Positions 7,451 through 16,578 of a stretch of DNA of 64,000 nucleotides are shown here, one piece after another. Made by a program: the position numbers and the translations under genes. Origin of the DNA: Bacteroidota bacterium (lineage in GTDB: Bacteria; Bacteroidota; Bacteroidia; UBA8524). Where the stretch lies: the NCBI GenBank assembly GCA_016124735.1, contig WGMZ01000004.1, positions 17,302 to 81,301 of the forward strand, given 5' to 3'. The notes below the pieces were generated by a model. That model was not told where the DNA came from, did no database searches, and saw only the letters and a list, made by a program, of their open reading frames with translations. Every line of letters begins with the position of its first letter. Within the stretch, counting starts at the first letter, position 1.

Positions 7451-9430
7451 CTAATATTTTAGTAACTCATCCAGGCTGCTTTCAAACTTTTTAACCGGAA
7501 GGAATTCCTGCTCTAATGGAATGCTGAAAGGCACGGGAGTATCCAGTGAACCTACCCGCTTAACCGGCGCATCCAGAAGTTCAAAACAATGTTCTGCAAT
7601 CCAGGAGGCAATTTCTCCCCCGATGCCACCGGTCAGTGTATCTTCATGCAGAACCAACACTTTACCCGTTTTTCTCACAGACTCTTTTACGGCATCTTTG
7701 TCCCAAGGCAGCAAGGTGCGTAAATCAATAATGTCTGCATCGATGCCCTTTTCTTCACACAAATTTATGGCCCAATGCACACCCATTCCATAGGTAATGA
7801 TGCTCACCTGTTCGCCTGCTTTGCTAATTTTAGCCTTGCCAAGAGGTAGCGTATAGTAATCATCCGGAACTTCTCCCTCAAGCGAGCGGTACAAGGCTTT
7901 GTGTTCAAAGAACAAGACCGGGTTTGGATCTGCAAAAGAAGCACACAGCAGGCCTTTCGCATCTTCAGGAGTAGATGGATAAACAACCTTGAGTCCGGGA
8001 GTATGGAAAAACCAGGCCTCATTGCTTTGGCTGTGAAAAGGGCCGGCACCAACACCGGCTCCAGTTGGCATGCGCACTACCACGTCGGCATTTTGTCCCC
8101 AACGGTAATGCGACTTAGCCAGGTTATTCACGATTTGATTGAAGCCGCAGGTTACAAAATCAGCGAACTGCATTTCCACCATGGCTTTATGTCCTTTTAT
8201 GGAAAGCCCATAAGCGGTTCCCAATATGGCCGATTCACAAAGAGGCGTATTTCTCACCCGTTCATGACCGAATTGCTCCACAAATCCCTGGGTAATCTTA
8301 AACACGCCACCGTAATCACCGATATCCTGTCCCATAAGGACCAATTGCGGATGTCGCTCCATGCTCTGACGCAAGCCATCGCTTATGGCATCCACCAGTC
8401 GTTTGGTTGATTTTGAATCGGAGGATGGATGTACTAAATCAGGAATATCATGACTGTAAACATCATAGAGTTCTTCTTCAATATTTGGGGTTATCTCCGG
8501 AAGAGCAAATACTTTCTCCAGGCCAACTTCAATCTCCTTTTTTATCTCATTGCGAATGACGGATTCTTTCTCCTCATCGAGTAATTCGATAGATTCGAGA
8601 TACGCTCGGTAGTTTTCAACCGGATCCTTCTTGCCCCACTCTTCAAAGAGTTCCTGTGGCACATACTTGGTACCGGAAGCTTCCTCATGGCCGCGCATAC
8701 GAAAGGTGAGACATTCCAAAATAACCGGACGAGGTTTCTCGCGAATGCTCTGTGCCAATTCATTGAGCAGATGGTAAACCTCCAAAATATTGTTCCCATC
8801 TACCTGAAAGGCTTCCATTCCGTATCCAATTCCCTTATCAATAAACTGCTTGCAACGGAATTGTTCAGATGATGGAGTAGATAGGCCGTATCCATTGTTT
8901 TCAATCAGGAATATAACTGGCAAGTCCCAAACTGCTGCGGTGTTCAGCGCCTCATGGAAATCGCCTTCGCTAGCGCCGCCATCTCCGCTAAATGCCAGGG
9001 ATAGCTTTTTCTCTCCATTGAGTTTATGCGCCAAAGCGATTCCATCGGCTACGCCAAGCATGGCCCCGAGATGCGAAATCATCCCTACAATATGATGTTC
9101 ATTCGTGCCAAAGTGGAAGGATCGTTCCCGCCCTTTAGAGAAACCTTCTTTCTTGCCCTGCCATTGCGCAAAGAGCCGGGAAAATGGAATGTCCCTGCCG
9201 GTAAACACACCAAGGTTACGATGAAGTGGCATAATGTACTCATCCTCATGCAGAGCTGCTGCTACCGAAACCGCTATTGCCTCCTGCCCGATTCCCGAGA
9301 ACCATTTGCTCACTTTTCCCTGACGCAACAGGATGAGCATACGCTCTTCAATCATTCTTGGTTTTAAAATACGGGCATAGAGATCCAGCAATACTTCGTC
9401 GCTGAGACTTCTGCGGTTAAATTCCATCAT
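7451..9430 (-). CDS. 2-oxoacid dehydrogenase E1, fused alpha and beta subunits
   Basis: About 659 residues. The first half (to about 310) is an E1-alpha domain with the thiamine diphosphate motif GDGGASEGDFHEALN followed by NNGYGLSTP. The second half (about 340-655) is an E1-beta transketolase-like domain with MGQDIGDYGGVFKIT, TPLCE, FADF and VYPSTPEDAKGL. The enzyme decarboxylates a 2-oxoacid and acylates the lipoyl group of an E2 partner. Fused E1 proteins of this type in Bacteroidota are usually assigned to branched-chain or pyruvate dehydrogenase complexes, and the substrate cannot be decided here because no E2 or E3 gene is in the window. The frame opens with TTG at 9442, but the ATG at 9430, 9 bases after a TAAATTTG promoter element, is the likely start. 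Confidence 0.92.
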   Translation of the reverse strand: MMEFNRRSLSDEVLLDLYARILKPRMIEERMLILLRQGKVSKWFSGIGQEAIAVSVAAALHEDEYIMPLHRNLGVFTGRDIPFSRLFAQWQGKKEGFSKGRERSFHFGTNEHHIVGMISHLGAMLGVADGIALAHKLNGEKKLSLAFSGDGGASEGDFHEALNTAAVWDLPVIFLIENNGYGLSTPSSEQFRCKQFIDKGIGYGMEAFQVDGNNILEVYHLLNELAQSIREKPRPVILECLTFRMRGHEEASGTKYVPQELFEEWGKKDPVENYRAYLESIELLDEEKESVIRNEIKKEIEVGLEKVFALPEITPNIEEELYDVYSHDIPDLVHPSSDSKSTKRLVDAISDGLRQSMERHPQLVLMGQDIGDYGGVFKITQGFVEQFGHERVRNTPLCESAILGTAYGLSIKGHKAMVEMQFADFVTCGFNQIVNNLAKSHYRWGQNADVVVRMPTGAGVGAGPFHSQSNEAWFFHTPGLKVVYPSTPEDAKGLLCASFADPNPVLFFEHKALYRSLEGEVPDDYYTLPLGKAKISKAGEQVSIITYGMGVHWAINLCEEKGIDADIIDLRTLLPWDKDAVKESVRKTGKVLVLHEDTLTGGIGGEIASWIAEHCFELLDAPVKRVGSLDTPVPFSIPLEQEFLPVKKFESSLDELLKY

Positions 9431-9439
9431 ATTCGGCGC

Positions 9440-9447
9440 CAAATTTA
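9440..9447 (-). promoter_or_regulatory. Bacteroidota-type -7 element (TAAATTTG)
   Basis: On the minus strand TAAATTTG matches the TAnnTTTG consensus and ends 9 bases before the ATG of the E1 gene. This would give a very short leader. The -33 TTG is not evident, so the assignment rests on motif and position. Confidence 0.45.
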
Positions 9448-9532
9448 GGAGAAATACCTGTTGCTTGGTGGATGAATTAATTAAAATCTAAATCAATCTA
9501 AAAAGGCTGGATTAGTGCTTCGCAAAGAAAGG

Positions 9533-11716
9533 TTAGGGAAGTATTTGAATCTTGAGACTTGCGCTGCTATTACCAGACTGAATATGCAAAACATACAATC
9601 CAGCACCGAGATTCGTTTGAAAAGAGGATGCTTCCAAATGTCCTGACTGAACGGTTCTTCCGCTGAAATCAAACAAGGTGAAATCAGCATTCTCCGGAAC
9701 ACCCCAAACAGTAAATGTGCTTTTGCCCGGATTTGGATACACTTTCAGCAAATCCTTTTGTATTACGGGGACTGCTAAATGCTCATTGATATGCAGCAGT
9801 CCGGCATAGGCATCGAGCTTTCCCCAGCCCCATTCGTTACCCGGGCCATTGCCCGTTTCGTTGTCTAACAGAGCCGTCTGCGACAAAATGCTTTTAATCC
9901 GATCGGGTGTCAGGCTTGAATCTGCCTGAAGAAATAAGGCCAGTACACCACAGGTATTTGGGGAAGCCATAGAAGTACCGGAAGCCACACTCCAGTATTC
10001 TGTCGTACCGTTCACAATAGAACTATCCACGATATCCTTCCTTCTTCCTGGAGTATAGTAATGCCGGTTAAAGGAAGAGATAACATTCTCTCCGGGCGCT
10101 GAAATATCCGGCTTCATACGTCCATCTACAGTCGGTCCGCGTGAGCTAAAACCCGAGCGATTGCCCCAACCACCCCAAATGGTATCTCCGTTGATATTGA
10201 GTATCGTTTTACTCGCATTATAGGCTCCTGCCGTGATAGTCTGCTTACCAGTTCCACCGTTTTCACCAACCATATAATCCGAATTACCTCCGGTATAGCC
10301 AGGAATATTGGGATGCCCCCAGAATGCTGCGGAAAAACCTCCATCGCCCCATTTCAGTATCTGGCCTGAATTCCAGGCATGCACCACGCTGCTATCGGAT
10401 TTGACATGCAGGATGGTTCGGCTGCGCTGAGGAGTATAATTGTATATTTCAAATAGAATATTGGGTTTCCCATTTGCTGCCACGGAAGCAACAATACTCA
10501 AATTGTACTCCAGGCTATCGATCAATCCGCCCCCATAGCTAACGGTAAGAATATCATGTATCACCGTATCTTTTTGTGTTGAATAGAATGTGCTCAGTCC
10601 CATTTCCACACCGTTTGTATCACAGAGCCCCAAGGCCACTGAAAATTCCGTTCCTGCGCTTCCCCACATGTCGATAAACATGTCTTCTACATCATCCCGA
10701 ACATTCCGATTGTTAAACGGCATGGTTCTTAGAGTGTCTTTATTGAGGTCTCCCATGACATGGTTACGACCCCAACCGGAATTCCCGGCAGCACCAACGA
10801 ATATTTTTCCTGAACCCGTCAGGTTCTCAATTGCCCGATCAAAAAGGCTGGTGCCGTCATGCGGACCGCTGTACATGCCCCAGCTGAGATTGGCCACGGC
10901 AGGTTTACCAACAGAATCTGCGTATTGAAAAATATAATTCAATCCATCAATGATCGAGGGAGACGCTACCAACAAATCGCCTTTAGCACTTGGTGGAAGT
11001 GTGTTATCATAATAGCGAATGTTGACCATGACCAGATCCGACTCATATGCCACACCCGCATGTTTCCTATTCACGCTTCCATAACCCGACCCTCCGGCTA
11101 TTCCGGTAACATGGGTGCCATGCATCTCATCGCTATATGTCTTTTTCAGCATGTCGCTCAAAGTTGTATGCAGGCTACCATAGCTGAACCCGGCAGGTGG
11201 ATTCCCTGAGTTATCCAATTGATCCCAGTAGCGAACCACGCGATTTACCTGCCCATTGGTATCATAAAAATTCGGATGATCCGGTTGGAAACCGATGTCT
11301 ATAATTCCTACAATCACTCCTTTTCCTGTGTAAGGGTAAGGTATACCATTTGCCAATGGTGTTTGCTGAACCTGAAGCACCGAAGATGCCACCCGGCTTT
11401 GGTAATCCATCTTATGCAAAGGGAAATGAACAGAAGACAATTCAAGGGTGAGAATCTGCGGATTGGAAATCATCCAATCAATCTGTGCCTTGTTTGCACG
11501 TACGGACCAAATACTTCCTGCCTTGCTTTTAACTTCAATTCCTCGTGCTCGCATGGATTCTTCCGGGAATTCAGGCAGTACTTCAATGAGTAACCCAGTG
11601 ACTTCCTCTCGATCCAGATTTTGATATTGTGCCTGAGAACCAGCGGTCCATTTCGACTGCGAAAAAGCACTAGTTACAAAGATGAATATCAGACCAAAAA
11701 AGAAAATACGTTTCAT
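9533..11716 (-). CDS. Secreted S8 (subtilisin-like) serine peptidase with T9SS sorting domain
   Basis: About 727 residues from the ATG at 11716 (a TTG lies five codons upstream). Order: signal peptide MKRIFFFGLIFIFVTSAFSQ; propeptide-like region to about 125; S8 catalytic domain with the Asp in VGIIDIGF (about 140), the His in HGTHVTG (about 199) and the Ser in SGTSMASP (about 585), with a long insert between His and Ser; and a C-terminal type A sorting domain beginning VYPNPGKSTFTV. It should be exported by Sec, translocated by the type IX system and attached to or released from the cell surface, where it degrades proteins. All three catalytic residues are present, so it is probably active. 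The coding order suggests its own transcript or one shared with the 2OG oxygenase, 21 bases upstream. Confidence 0.93.
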   Translation of the reverse strand: MKRIFFFGLIFIFVTSAFSQSKWTAGSQAQYQNLDREEVTGLLIEVLPEFPEESMRARGIEVKSKAGSIWSVRANKAQIDWMISNPQILTLELSSVHFPLHKMDYQSRVASSVLQVQQTPLANGIPYPYTGKGVIVGIIDIGFQPDHPNFYDTNGQVNRVVRYWDQLDNSGNPPAGFSYGSLHTTLSDMLKKTYSDEMHGTHVTGIAGGSGYGSVNRKHAGVAYESDLVMVNIRYYDNTLPPSAKGDLLVASPSIIDGLNYIFQYADSVGKPAVANLSWGMYSGPHDGTSLFDRAIENLTGSGKIFVGAAGNSGWGRNHVMGDLNKDTLRTMPFNNRNVRDDVEDMFIDMWGSAGTEFSVALGLCDTNGVEMGLSTFYSTQKDTVIHDILTVSYGGGLIDSLEYNLSIVASVAANGKPNILFEIYNYTPQRSRTILHVKSDSSVVHAWNSGQILKWGDGGFSAAFWGHPNIPGYTGGNSDYMVGENGGTGKQTITAGAYNASKTILNINGDTIWGGWGNRSGFSSRGPTVDGRMKPDISAPGENVISSFNRHYYTPGRRKDIVDSSIVNGTTEYWSVASGTSMASPNTCGVLALFLQADSSLTPDRIKSILSQTALLDNETGNGPGNEWGWGKLDAYAGLLHINEHLAVPVIQKDLLKVYPNPGKSTFTVWGVPENADFTLFDFSGRTVQSGHLEASSFQTNLGAGLYVLHIQSGNSSASLKIQILP

Positions 11717-11737
11717 TATCAACAATGACAACGATCG

Positions 11738-12511
11738 TCAGTGATCAGCTGTTTTGCTTTTGGTGAATTTACTTTTTAAACGCACCATGGGCACCCAAAG
11801 TTTGGAAACAAAGTATTTGATGGGTGATTTATTCGCTTGAATCTTCCATTCAGTAGTGCGCGCCTGCTCCATTGGTTTTTCATGCAATGTGTAGGCATAA
11901 GCTGCAATGGAAGTTCTGAATTTTCCTTCCGGAAAATGGATGGGGTCATACCCATGAAGTGTATATCCGCGGCAAAGCATGATTGCCAGCCTGTTAAAAG
12001 GCACATCGACTTCTGCTTTTTCGCCGGTGTCTTTGTGCTCCAGCTTCAACTCTCCACCGTATTCCTTTTTCCAGTCTTTGTTGAGGTAAAGCAGAAGATT
12101 GAGGTTTCTGAACCAGGTTTCCTCCAAAGGATGGTAGTTAAAATCTGCATGCATATCCAAAAAGCTTCCCTTTTTCCCTTGATGGATACCCCCTCCATAG
12201 AATTTAGGATCGATGAAAACATTTTGTTCCGTTACATACGACAACCATTCCCGGAAACGGTCGGAAGTAAAATCATCATAAAGCTCCTGAAACTCAGGAC
12301 CCAAAGTGGTAAAGCTCGATTTTTCAAATTTATTCTTTGCGAAAATATAGTCGGCACTTTCCGATTGGATCTCCGGAATTTTACTGTACAGCGACTCTAT
12401 TTTTTCCTTTTCACAAAAATCGTCGATGCCAATATGAGGAAATGGCTTTTTATTAAGGTATTCTTCGCGGAACTTGTCTTTGTTCTCTTCTAGATAATCA
12501 AACCTGATCAT
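11738..12511 (-). CDS. 2-oxoglutarate/Fe(II)-dependent oxygenase (prolyl-4-hydroxylase-like)
   Basis: 257 residues from the ATG at 12511; the frame continues 15 codons upstream to 12556, but MIRFDYLEEN is the more natural N-terminus. The iron ligands are visible as HADF (His and Asp) and, about 65 residues later, the His in TLHGYDP. The 2-oxoglutarate-binding Arg is in KFRTSIAAYAY. NLLLYLNKDW and YGGELKL are typical of the P4H-like 2OG oxygenase superfamily. No signal peptide is seen, so it is probably cytoplasmic. Members act on proteins or on sugar, amino acid or antibiotic precursors; the substrate is unknown. It lies between a beta-helix lipoprotein and the S8 peptidase, and neither neighbour defines its role. 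Confidence 0.85.
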   Translation of the reverse strand: MIRFDYLEENKDKFREEYLNKKPFPHIGIDDFCEKEKIESLYSKIPEIQSESADYIFAKNKFEKSSFTTLGPEFQELYDDFTSDRFREWLSYVTEQNVFIDPKFYGGGIHQGKKGSFLDMHADFNYHPLEETWFRNLNLLLYLNKDWKKEYGGELKLEHKDTGEKAEVDVPFNRLAIMLCRGYTLHGYDPIHFPEGKFRTSIAAYAYTLHEKPMEQARTTEWKIQANKSPIKYFVSKLWVPMVRLKSKFTKSKTADH

Positions 12512-12571
12512 GGAATTAATGCTTAGGAAGCGCAAGTTAATATATCCATCTTCCATTGAAACTGATTTTCA

Positions 12572-13984
12572 TCAGTCTTTTCGCTCAAAGGCACCTATAT
12601 CAGGTTTGGAATCACGGGGGTCGCCGTTCAAATCATCTGTAACCGGAGGAATAAGTCCGGCATCTCCGGCATCCTTTGCAGGAGATAAAGTATCAAGCTG
12701 AAAATTCAGTTCCCTGTAATCTATAAATTTGGGATCTTCGTTCAATTTAATGTCCGGAGTCCAGTTCGCTTGAATTTCAGTCTTCAATAGACTATGAAAA
12801 AAAGTAGGTTCAAACTTGCCATTACCACCATTGAAAAATACCATTTCCTCTTTCAATGATCCCCAGATGATAGTGCTGTTGATTGTGGCTTCCAAATCAT
12901 TTGCCAGCACTGTTCCATTGCCATCGTCATAATTTGCATTGCTCAATCCGAAGGAAGGTTTGGAATGTAAGAAGACATTACTATAGTTGGCAAAGGTGCA
13001 ATGAGTTAAATTGTATTTCCCACCGAGTTCACCCAGAAATGTGTACTGTCCGCAATTGGCCGAGAGCACATTCACGGCATTAATCCATGCCGTGTAACCG
13101 ATAAGTCCGCCCGCCGACATATTCAGAATTTTTGTATTGGAAATATTCAGCTTGTACCCCCCTCCTGTTTGAAGGGAATCCACTTCAAGGCCTACAATCC
13201 CATTTTTTATCTCAGCAAAATGAATCACATTATTCTTGCTTCCGGGTAATAATCGGATGCCGTACCACTGTGAGGCAGTATTGGTATATTCCTGACCGAG
13301 GCGTGCCCCTTCGAATATGACTGGAAAATCTTTTGATCCATTCACCTGAAGCGACCCGTTGACATAAATATGGCTGGCCACGGAATTATAAACATGCACG
13401 CCCTGTTCAATGGTGAGGGTAGCACCAGAATTTATCAAAATTGAGTTGTAGATGACATAGGGCTTGGTCTTATCTGACCAGACAATATTTCCATTCAGGA
13501 CCGAGTCTTTCAAATAATATGCATCCTGTCCCCAGGCCACCAGTTTCACATCCTGAATATTTCCGTTGGTCTCAAAAACCACCGAGTCCTGAATAATAAG
13601 TGGATTGCTCTGATTGTTCGGATCCACAGAGACTTCCACGAAAATGTACATGCTGTCGTTTGCCCGAATTTCATAATCCTTTATTTCAGAAACTGCCAAT
13701 CCATCAACATTGATACGAAATGGAGAGGCATTGCCCATCCCCAGATGGATACTGGTTTTGATGGATTTATTATGCGGATTACGAACGGTAAATTGTTTGT
13801 TGACCGAACGCGGATTCGGTCCGCCACCCAATTTGGTAAATACCGTATCGAATAAAACGGTGTCCGTTGAAAAGTTTAATGTTGCCGACGGGTCCGTATC
13901 AAACTTTTCCTTCCGGCAGGAGGATGCAGAAAAGAAAACAAGAATGAAGGCCGTCAGGCCAAGGAAAAGGGAGACCTTTTTCAT
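12572..13984 (-). CDS. Lipoprotein with right-handed parallel beta-helix
   Basis: About 470 residues from the ATG at 13984 (an in-frame ATG three codons upstream is less likely). The signal ends in the lipobox SASSC followed by RKEK. After a beta-sandwich-like region (about 30-150, with STDTVLFDTVFTKLG), a repetitive section of short Asn/Gly-rich turns such as VYNSVASHIYVNGSLQVNG and NISNTKILNMSAGG suggests a parallel beta-helix. The end, DLNGDPRDSKPDIGAFE, is the conserved tail of choice-of-anchor Q-type proteins. It is probably an outer-membrane lipoprotein displayed towards the surface or periplasm. Such helices often bind or cleave polysaccharides, but no catalytic site is evident. Confidence 0.85.
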   Translation of the reverse strand: MKKVSLFLGLTAFILVFFSASSCRKEKFDTDPSATLNFSTDTVLFDTVFTKLGGGPNPRSVNKQFTVRNPHNKSIKTSIHLGMGNASPFRINVDGLAVSEIKDYEIRANDSMYIFVEVSVDPNNQSNPLIIQDSVVFETNGNIQDVKLVAWGQDAYYLKDSVLNGNIVWSDKTKPYVIYNSILINSGATLTIEQGVHVYNSVASHIYVNGSLQVNGSKDFPVIFEGARLGQEYTNTASQWYGIRLLPGSKNNVIHFAEIKNGIVGLEVDSLQTGGGYKLNISNTKILNMSAGGLIGYTAWINAVNVLSANCGQYTFLGELGGKYNLTHCTFANYSNVFLHSKPSFGLSNANYDDGNGTVLANDLEATINSTIIWGSLKEEMVFFNGGNGKFEPTFFHSLLKTEIQANWTPDIKLNEDPKFIDYRELNFQLDTLSPAKDAGDAGLIPPVTDDLNGDPRDSKPDIGAFERKD

Positions 13985-14033
13985 GAAATGCAAAAGTATA
14001 TCATAAATAACTACTTGACCTTACAATTATTGC

Positions 14034-14723
14034 CTATTGAAATGCACAAGCCACAGCAAGTACGGAAACGCGACATGCGCCTTCTTTCATAAGGACGTTC
14101 GCACAGCTCTCCAAAGTTGCTCCGGTGGTTACCACATCATCTATTAGCAAAATATGCTTGCCTCGAATATCATCTTCCATCTTCACGGAATAAGCATCCT
14201 TCGCATTTTCCCATCGCGCGACCCGACTCAAGCGGGTTTGACTTCCTCTGTTTTCTCCCCGAATCAGAACTTCTTTCTTCAATGGAATGGCACTCTCTGC
14301 AGAAAAACCGATGGCCAGCATCAGTGCCTGATTGTATCCCCGCTTTTTTAATTTTTTCGGATGAAGAGGTACCGGCATCAGGTAATCGACATCATCGAGC
14401 CAGTGGTTTCGATTCATGGATGCGTACATCCATTTCCCCAATAAAACTCCCAGCTCCTTTCTTCCTTTGTATTTCAATGCGTGCAACAAGACCTGGATGC
14501 GGTTCCCCTTGTGATAGAAATAAACAGCCGCCGCCTTTTCCAATTTCACCCTTCCCCAAAAGAGGCGCGCCACAAGGTTATCCGCCACTTCCGCATAATC
14601 AGTTGCTGGCAATTTCGATCTGCACCGCAGGCAAACCCCTTCTTCCCCTTCGTATAATGCCGAGGAACAGGCCTCACATAAATGGGGGAAGAAGAGGTGA
14701 AAAAAATCCTGTAGCAAAGCCAT
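14034..14723 (-). CDS. comF: ComF family phosphoribosyltransferase-like protein
   Basis: 229 residues from the ATG at 14723; the frame opens at 14744, but MALLQDFFHLFFP is the usual ComF beginning. Near the N-terminus are the paired cysteines of a zinc ribbon (CEAC and CLRC). Then come the ComF signatures ALKYKGRKELG, PVPLHPKKLKKRGYNQA and the PRPP-binding loop ILLIDDVVTTGATLES near residues 195-210. ComF is needed for uptake of transforming DNA in naturally competent bacteria, but in many genomes its role is only inferred. It is divergent from thiL with 32 bases between start codons, so the promoters must overlap. Confidence 0.9.
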   Translation of the reverse strand: MALLQDFFHLFFPHLCEACSSALYEGEEGVCLRCRSKLPATDYAEVADNLVARLFWGRVKLEKAAAVYFYHKGNRIQVLLHALKYKGRKELGVLLGKWMYASMNRNHWLDDVDYLMPVPLHPKKLKKRGYNQALMLAIGFSAESAIPLKKEVLIRGENRGSQTRLSRVARWENAKDAYSVKMEDDIRGKHILLIDDVVTTGATLESCANVLMKEGACRVSVLAVACAFQ

Positions 14724-14729
14724 TATCAA

Positions 14730-14737
14730 TACCTTTG
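14730..14737 (+). promoter_or_regulatory. Bacteroidota-type -7 element (TACCTTTG) before thiL
   Basis: TACCTTTG fits TAnnTTTG exactly and lies 18 bases before the thiL ATG, inside the 32-base divergent gap with comF. A purine-rich AAAGAAAG precedes the ATG. No clear -33 TTG is seen at the expected distance. Confidence 0.5.
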
Positions 14738-14755
14738 CATTCAATTTAAAGAAAG

Positions 14756-15793
14756 ATGTTCGAGGATACGCAGCGCAAAGAAATTTCTGAGCTCGGAGAG
14801 TTCGGTTTGATACAGAATTTGACAGAAACCTTACAAAACCAGCATAAATCCACCGTTTTTGGAGTCGGCGATGATGCGGCAGTATTGGGTGAAGGCAAAA
14901 TAAAAACGCTGGTGAGCACAGATATGTTGGTGGAAGGCGTTCACTTCGACCTGAGCTTTCAACCGCTCAAACATTTGGGCTACAAAGCTGTGGTGGTGAA
15001 CTTATCTGACATCTATGCCATGAACGGCAAGCCGGAACAAATTCTGGTTTCGTTGGCATTTAGTAATAAATTTTCTCTGCAGGCCATTCAGGAAATTTAC
15101 GAAGGCATACGGCTTGCCTGCGAATTCTACGAGGTTGATTTAGTCGGCGGCGATATGAGTTCCAACCAAAAGGGATTAACCATTTCCATTACCGCAGTGG
15201 GAACAGCCCAGGAAGACAAGATTGTATACCGCAAAGGAGCCAAAGAAAACGATCTGCTCTGCGTAAGTGGTGACTTAGGTGCCGCCTATATGGGACTTCA
15301 ATTGCTCAAAAGAGAAAAGCAGGTCTTTCTTGCAAATCCAGATATGCAGCCCGACCTGGATGGATACGATTATATCCTGCAACGTCAGTTAAAACCGGAA
15401 GCAAGGAAAGATGTGATTGAGGCATTGAGTAAAGCTGAAATTCTTCCTACCACGATGATTGATATCAGCGACGGATTGGCATCTGAGATATTTCATCTCT
15501 GCGAGGCTTCGCAATGTGGCATGGCTCTATATGAATTGAAGACTCCCATCGATCCACAAACGGTGAGCAGTGCCGAGTCGTTCAATCTCGACCCAATGAC
15601 CTGCGCTTTAAATGGTGGAGAAGATTATGAATTGCTCTTCACCATCGACCAAAAAGACTTTGAGAAAATTCGGGATATTGAATCGGTTTCAGTGATTGGT
15701 CATGTGACCTCCAAAGAAGCTGGAAAAGTGATCGTAACCAAAAACGACAACCAATTTGAACTGAAGGCCCAGGGTTGGCAGCATTTTTCCTGA
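14756..15793 (+). CDS. thiL: Thiamine-monophosphate kinase
   Basis: 345 residues, as usual for ThiL. It phosphorylates thiamine monophosphate to thiamine diphosphate, the cofactor used among others by the E1 enzyme encoded at 7451-9430. The AIRS/PurM-like fold is recognised by GVGDDAAVL (about 36-44), STDMLVEGVHFDLSF, KAVVVNLSDIYAMNG, DLVGGDMSS (nucleotide/magnesium loop), VSGDLGAAYMGLQLL, MIDISDGLASE and NGGEDYELLF. The start ATG follows the promoter-like TACCTTTG. It stands alone; downstream is the hairpin-rich repeat region at 15829-16068. Confidence 0.95.
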   Translation: MFEDTQRKEISELGEFGLIQNLTETLQNQHKSTVFGVGDDAAVLGEGKIKTLVSTDMLVEGVHFDLSFQPLKHLGYKAVVVNLSDIYAMNGKPEQILVSLAFSNKFSLQAIQEIYEGIRLACEFYEVDLVGGDMSSNQKGLTISITAVGTAQEDKIVYRKGAKENDLLCVSGDLGAAYMGLQLLKREKQVFLANPDMQPDLDGYDYILQRQLKPEARKDVIEALSKAEILPTTMIDISDGLASEIFHLCEASQCGMALYELKTPIDPQTVSSAESFNLDPMTCALNGGEDYELLFTIDQKDFEKIRDIESVSVIGHVTSKEAGKVIVTKNDNQFELKAQGWQHFS

Positions 15794-15858
15794 TTTTTTA
15801 AGAAATAATTATCCCATCCATATTCGGAGACCCCTACAGGGTCTTATGGCACCTCTGG

Positions 15859-15920
15859 ATTCATCCAAAGGATCGGCGACTCCTTTGGAGTCATCTTCCT
15901 CTTACAACCTTTTGAGGTCC
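15859..15920 (+). repeat. 62-base direct repeat, copy 1
   Basis: The segment beginning ATTCATCCAAAGGATCGG and ending TTTTGAGGTCC is repeated at 15935-15996 with two base differences (C/T before GACTCC, and T/A in the hairpin loop). The copies are 76 bases apart start to start. Confidence 0.9.
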
Positions 15921-15934
15921 TAAAACCACCCTGC

Positions 15935-15996
15935 ATTCATCCAAAGGATCGGTGACTCCTATGGAGTCATCTTCCTCTTACAACCTTTTGAGGTCC
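15935..15996 (+). repeat. 62-base direct repeat, copy 2
   Basis: This is the second copy of the repeat at 15859-15920, with two substitutions, neither of which breaks the GACTCC/GGAGTC stem. It leads directly into the CGAA-loop hairpin at 15988-16007. Confidence 0.9.
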
Positions 15997-16161
15997 GAAG
16001 ACCTCAACCCCGGAGGGGTTGCCCACCCTTAACACCCGCACGAGAGCTCAAAGCACCCCAGAGGGGTGGCCCAAAAAAAACTTTCCAGGGATCGGCCTTT
16101 TTGACCCTAAGAAGACCTAATACCCCTGATTCCGTAAAAAGCTACACGAACTTCGCAGTCT

Positions 16162-16578
16162 ATGAACACATATACACAAATCCTCTATCATGTGGTATTC
16201 GCCACAAAGTTCCGAGAATTCGTCCTTACCAACCCGGATAATCGAAACAGACTTTATGCCTATATGGGCGGACTAATACATAGTAGAAATTCAACACCCA
16301 TCATCATCAATGGAATAGAAGATCATATTCATCTCCTCTTCGATCTTCACCCTTCCGTATGCGTCTCTGACATCGTGAAGGAGCTTAAGGTTGGCAGCTC
16401 TAATTTTATCCGAAATACGGGATTATTTCCTCAATTCAAGTATTGGCAAAATGGATATGCAGCGTTTACCGTTTCCAACCAATCCATGCATATTCTGGTT
16501 AACTACATCAAAAACCAGGTAACCCACCACAGCAAGGAAAGCTCAAAAAAAGAGATTGAAAGGTTATTAAATACATAA
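16162..16578 (+). CDS. Y1 (HUH) transposase, IS200/RAYT-like
   Basis: 138 residues, full length for a Y1 transposase. The metal-binding HUH motif is DHIHLLF (His 55 and His 57), and the nucleophilic tyrosine is Tyr115 in NYIKNQ, with the usual Gln four residues on. The N-terminus, YTQILYHVVFATK, matches the IS200/IS605-type transposase start. Such enzymes cut and join single-stranded DNA at hairpins. The gene has no TnpB partner and no second transposon gene, and lies just after a cluster of hairpins, so it is either a solitary IS200-like element or a domesticated REP-associated (RAYT) transposase. The reading frame is intact, so activity is possible. Confidence 0.9.
   Translation: MNTYTQILYHVVFATKFREFVLTNPDNRNRLYAYMGGLIHSRNSTPIIINGIEDHIHLLFDLHPSVCVSDIVKELKVGSSNFIRNTGLFPQFKYWQNGYAAFTVSNQSMHILVNYIKNQVTHHSKESSKKEIERLLNT

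Larger units (their letters stand above)
15829..16068. repeat. Hairpin-rich palindrome cluster next to the Y1 transposase gene
   Basis: The gene-free stretch between thiL and the transposase (15794-16161) is packed with short GC-rich palindromes: GACCC-CTACA-GGGTC (15829-15843), GACTCC-TTT-GGAGTC (15878-15892), GACTCC-TAT-GGAGTC (15954-15968), TTGAGGTC-CGAA-GACCTCAA (15988-16007), AACCCC-GGA-GGGGTT (16006-16020) and CACCCC-AGA-GGGGTG (16054-16068). Most have three- or four-base loops. The two GACTCC hairpins differ only in the loop, so the stems are conserved. This resembles the palindromic (REP-like) substrates bound by Y1 transposases of the RAYT/IS200 type, but I cannot tell whether copies exist elsewhere in the genome. 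Confidence 0.75.

Noticed and set aside
15794..16161. A CRISPR array in the repeat-rich region
   Set aside because: There are only two copies of a 62-base repeat with a 14-base gap, and the palindromes differ in sequence, unlike CRISPR repeats.
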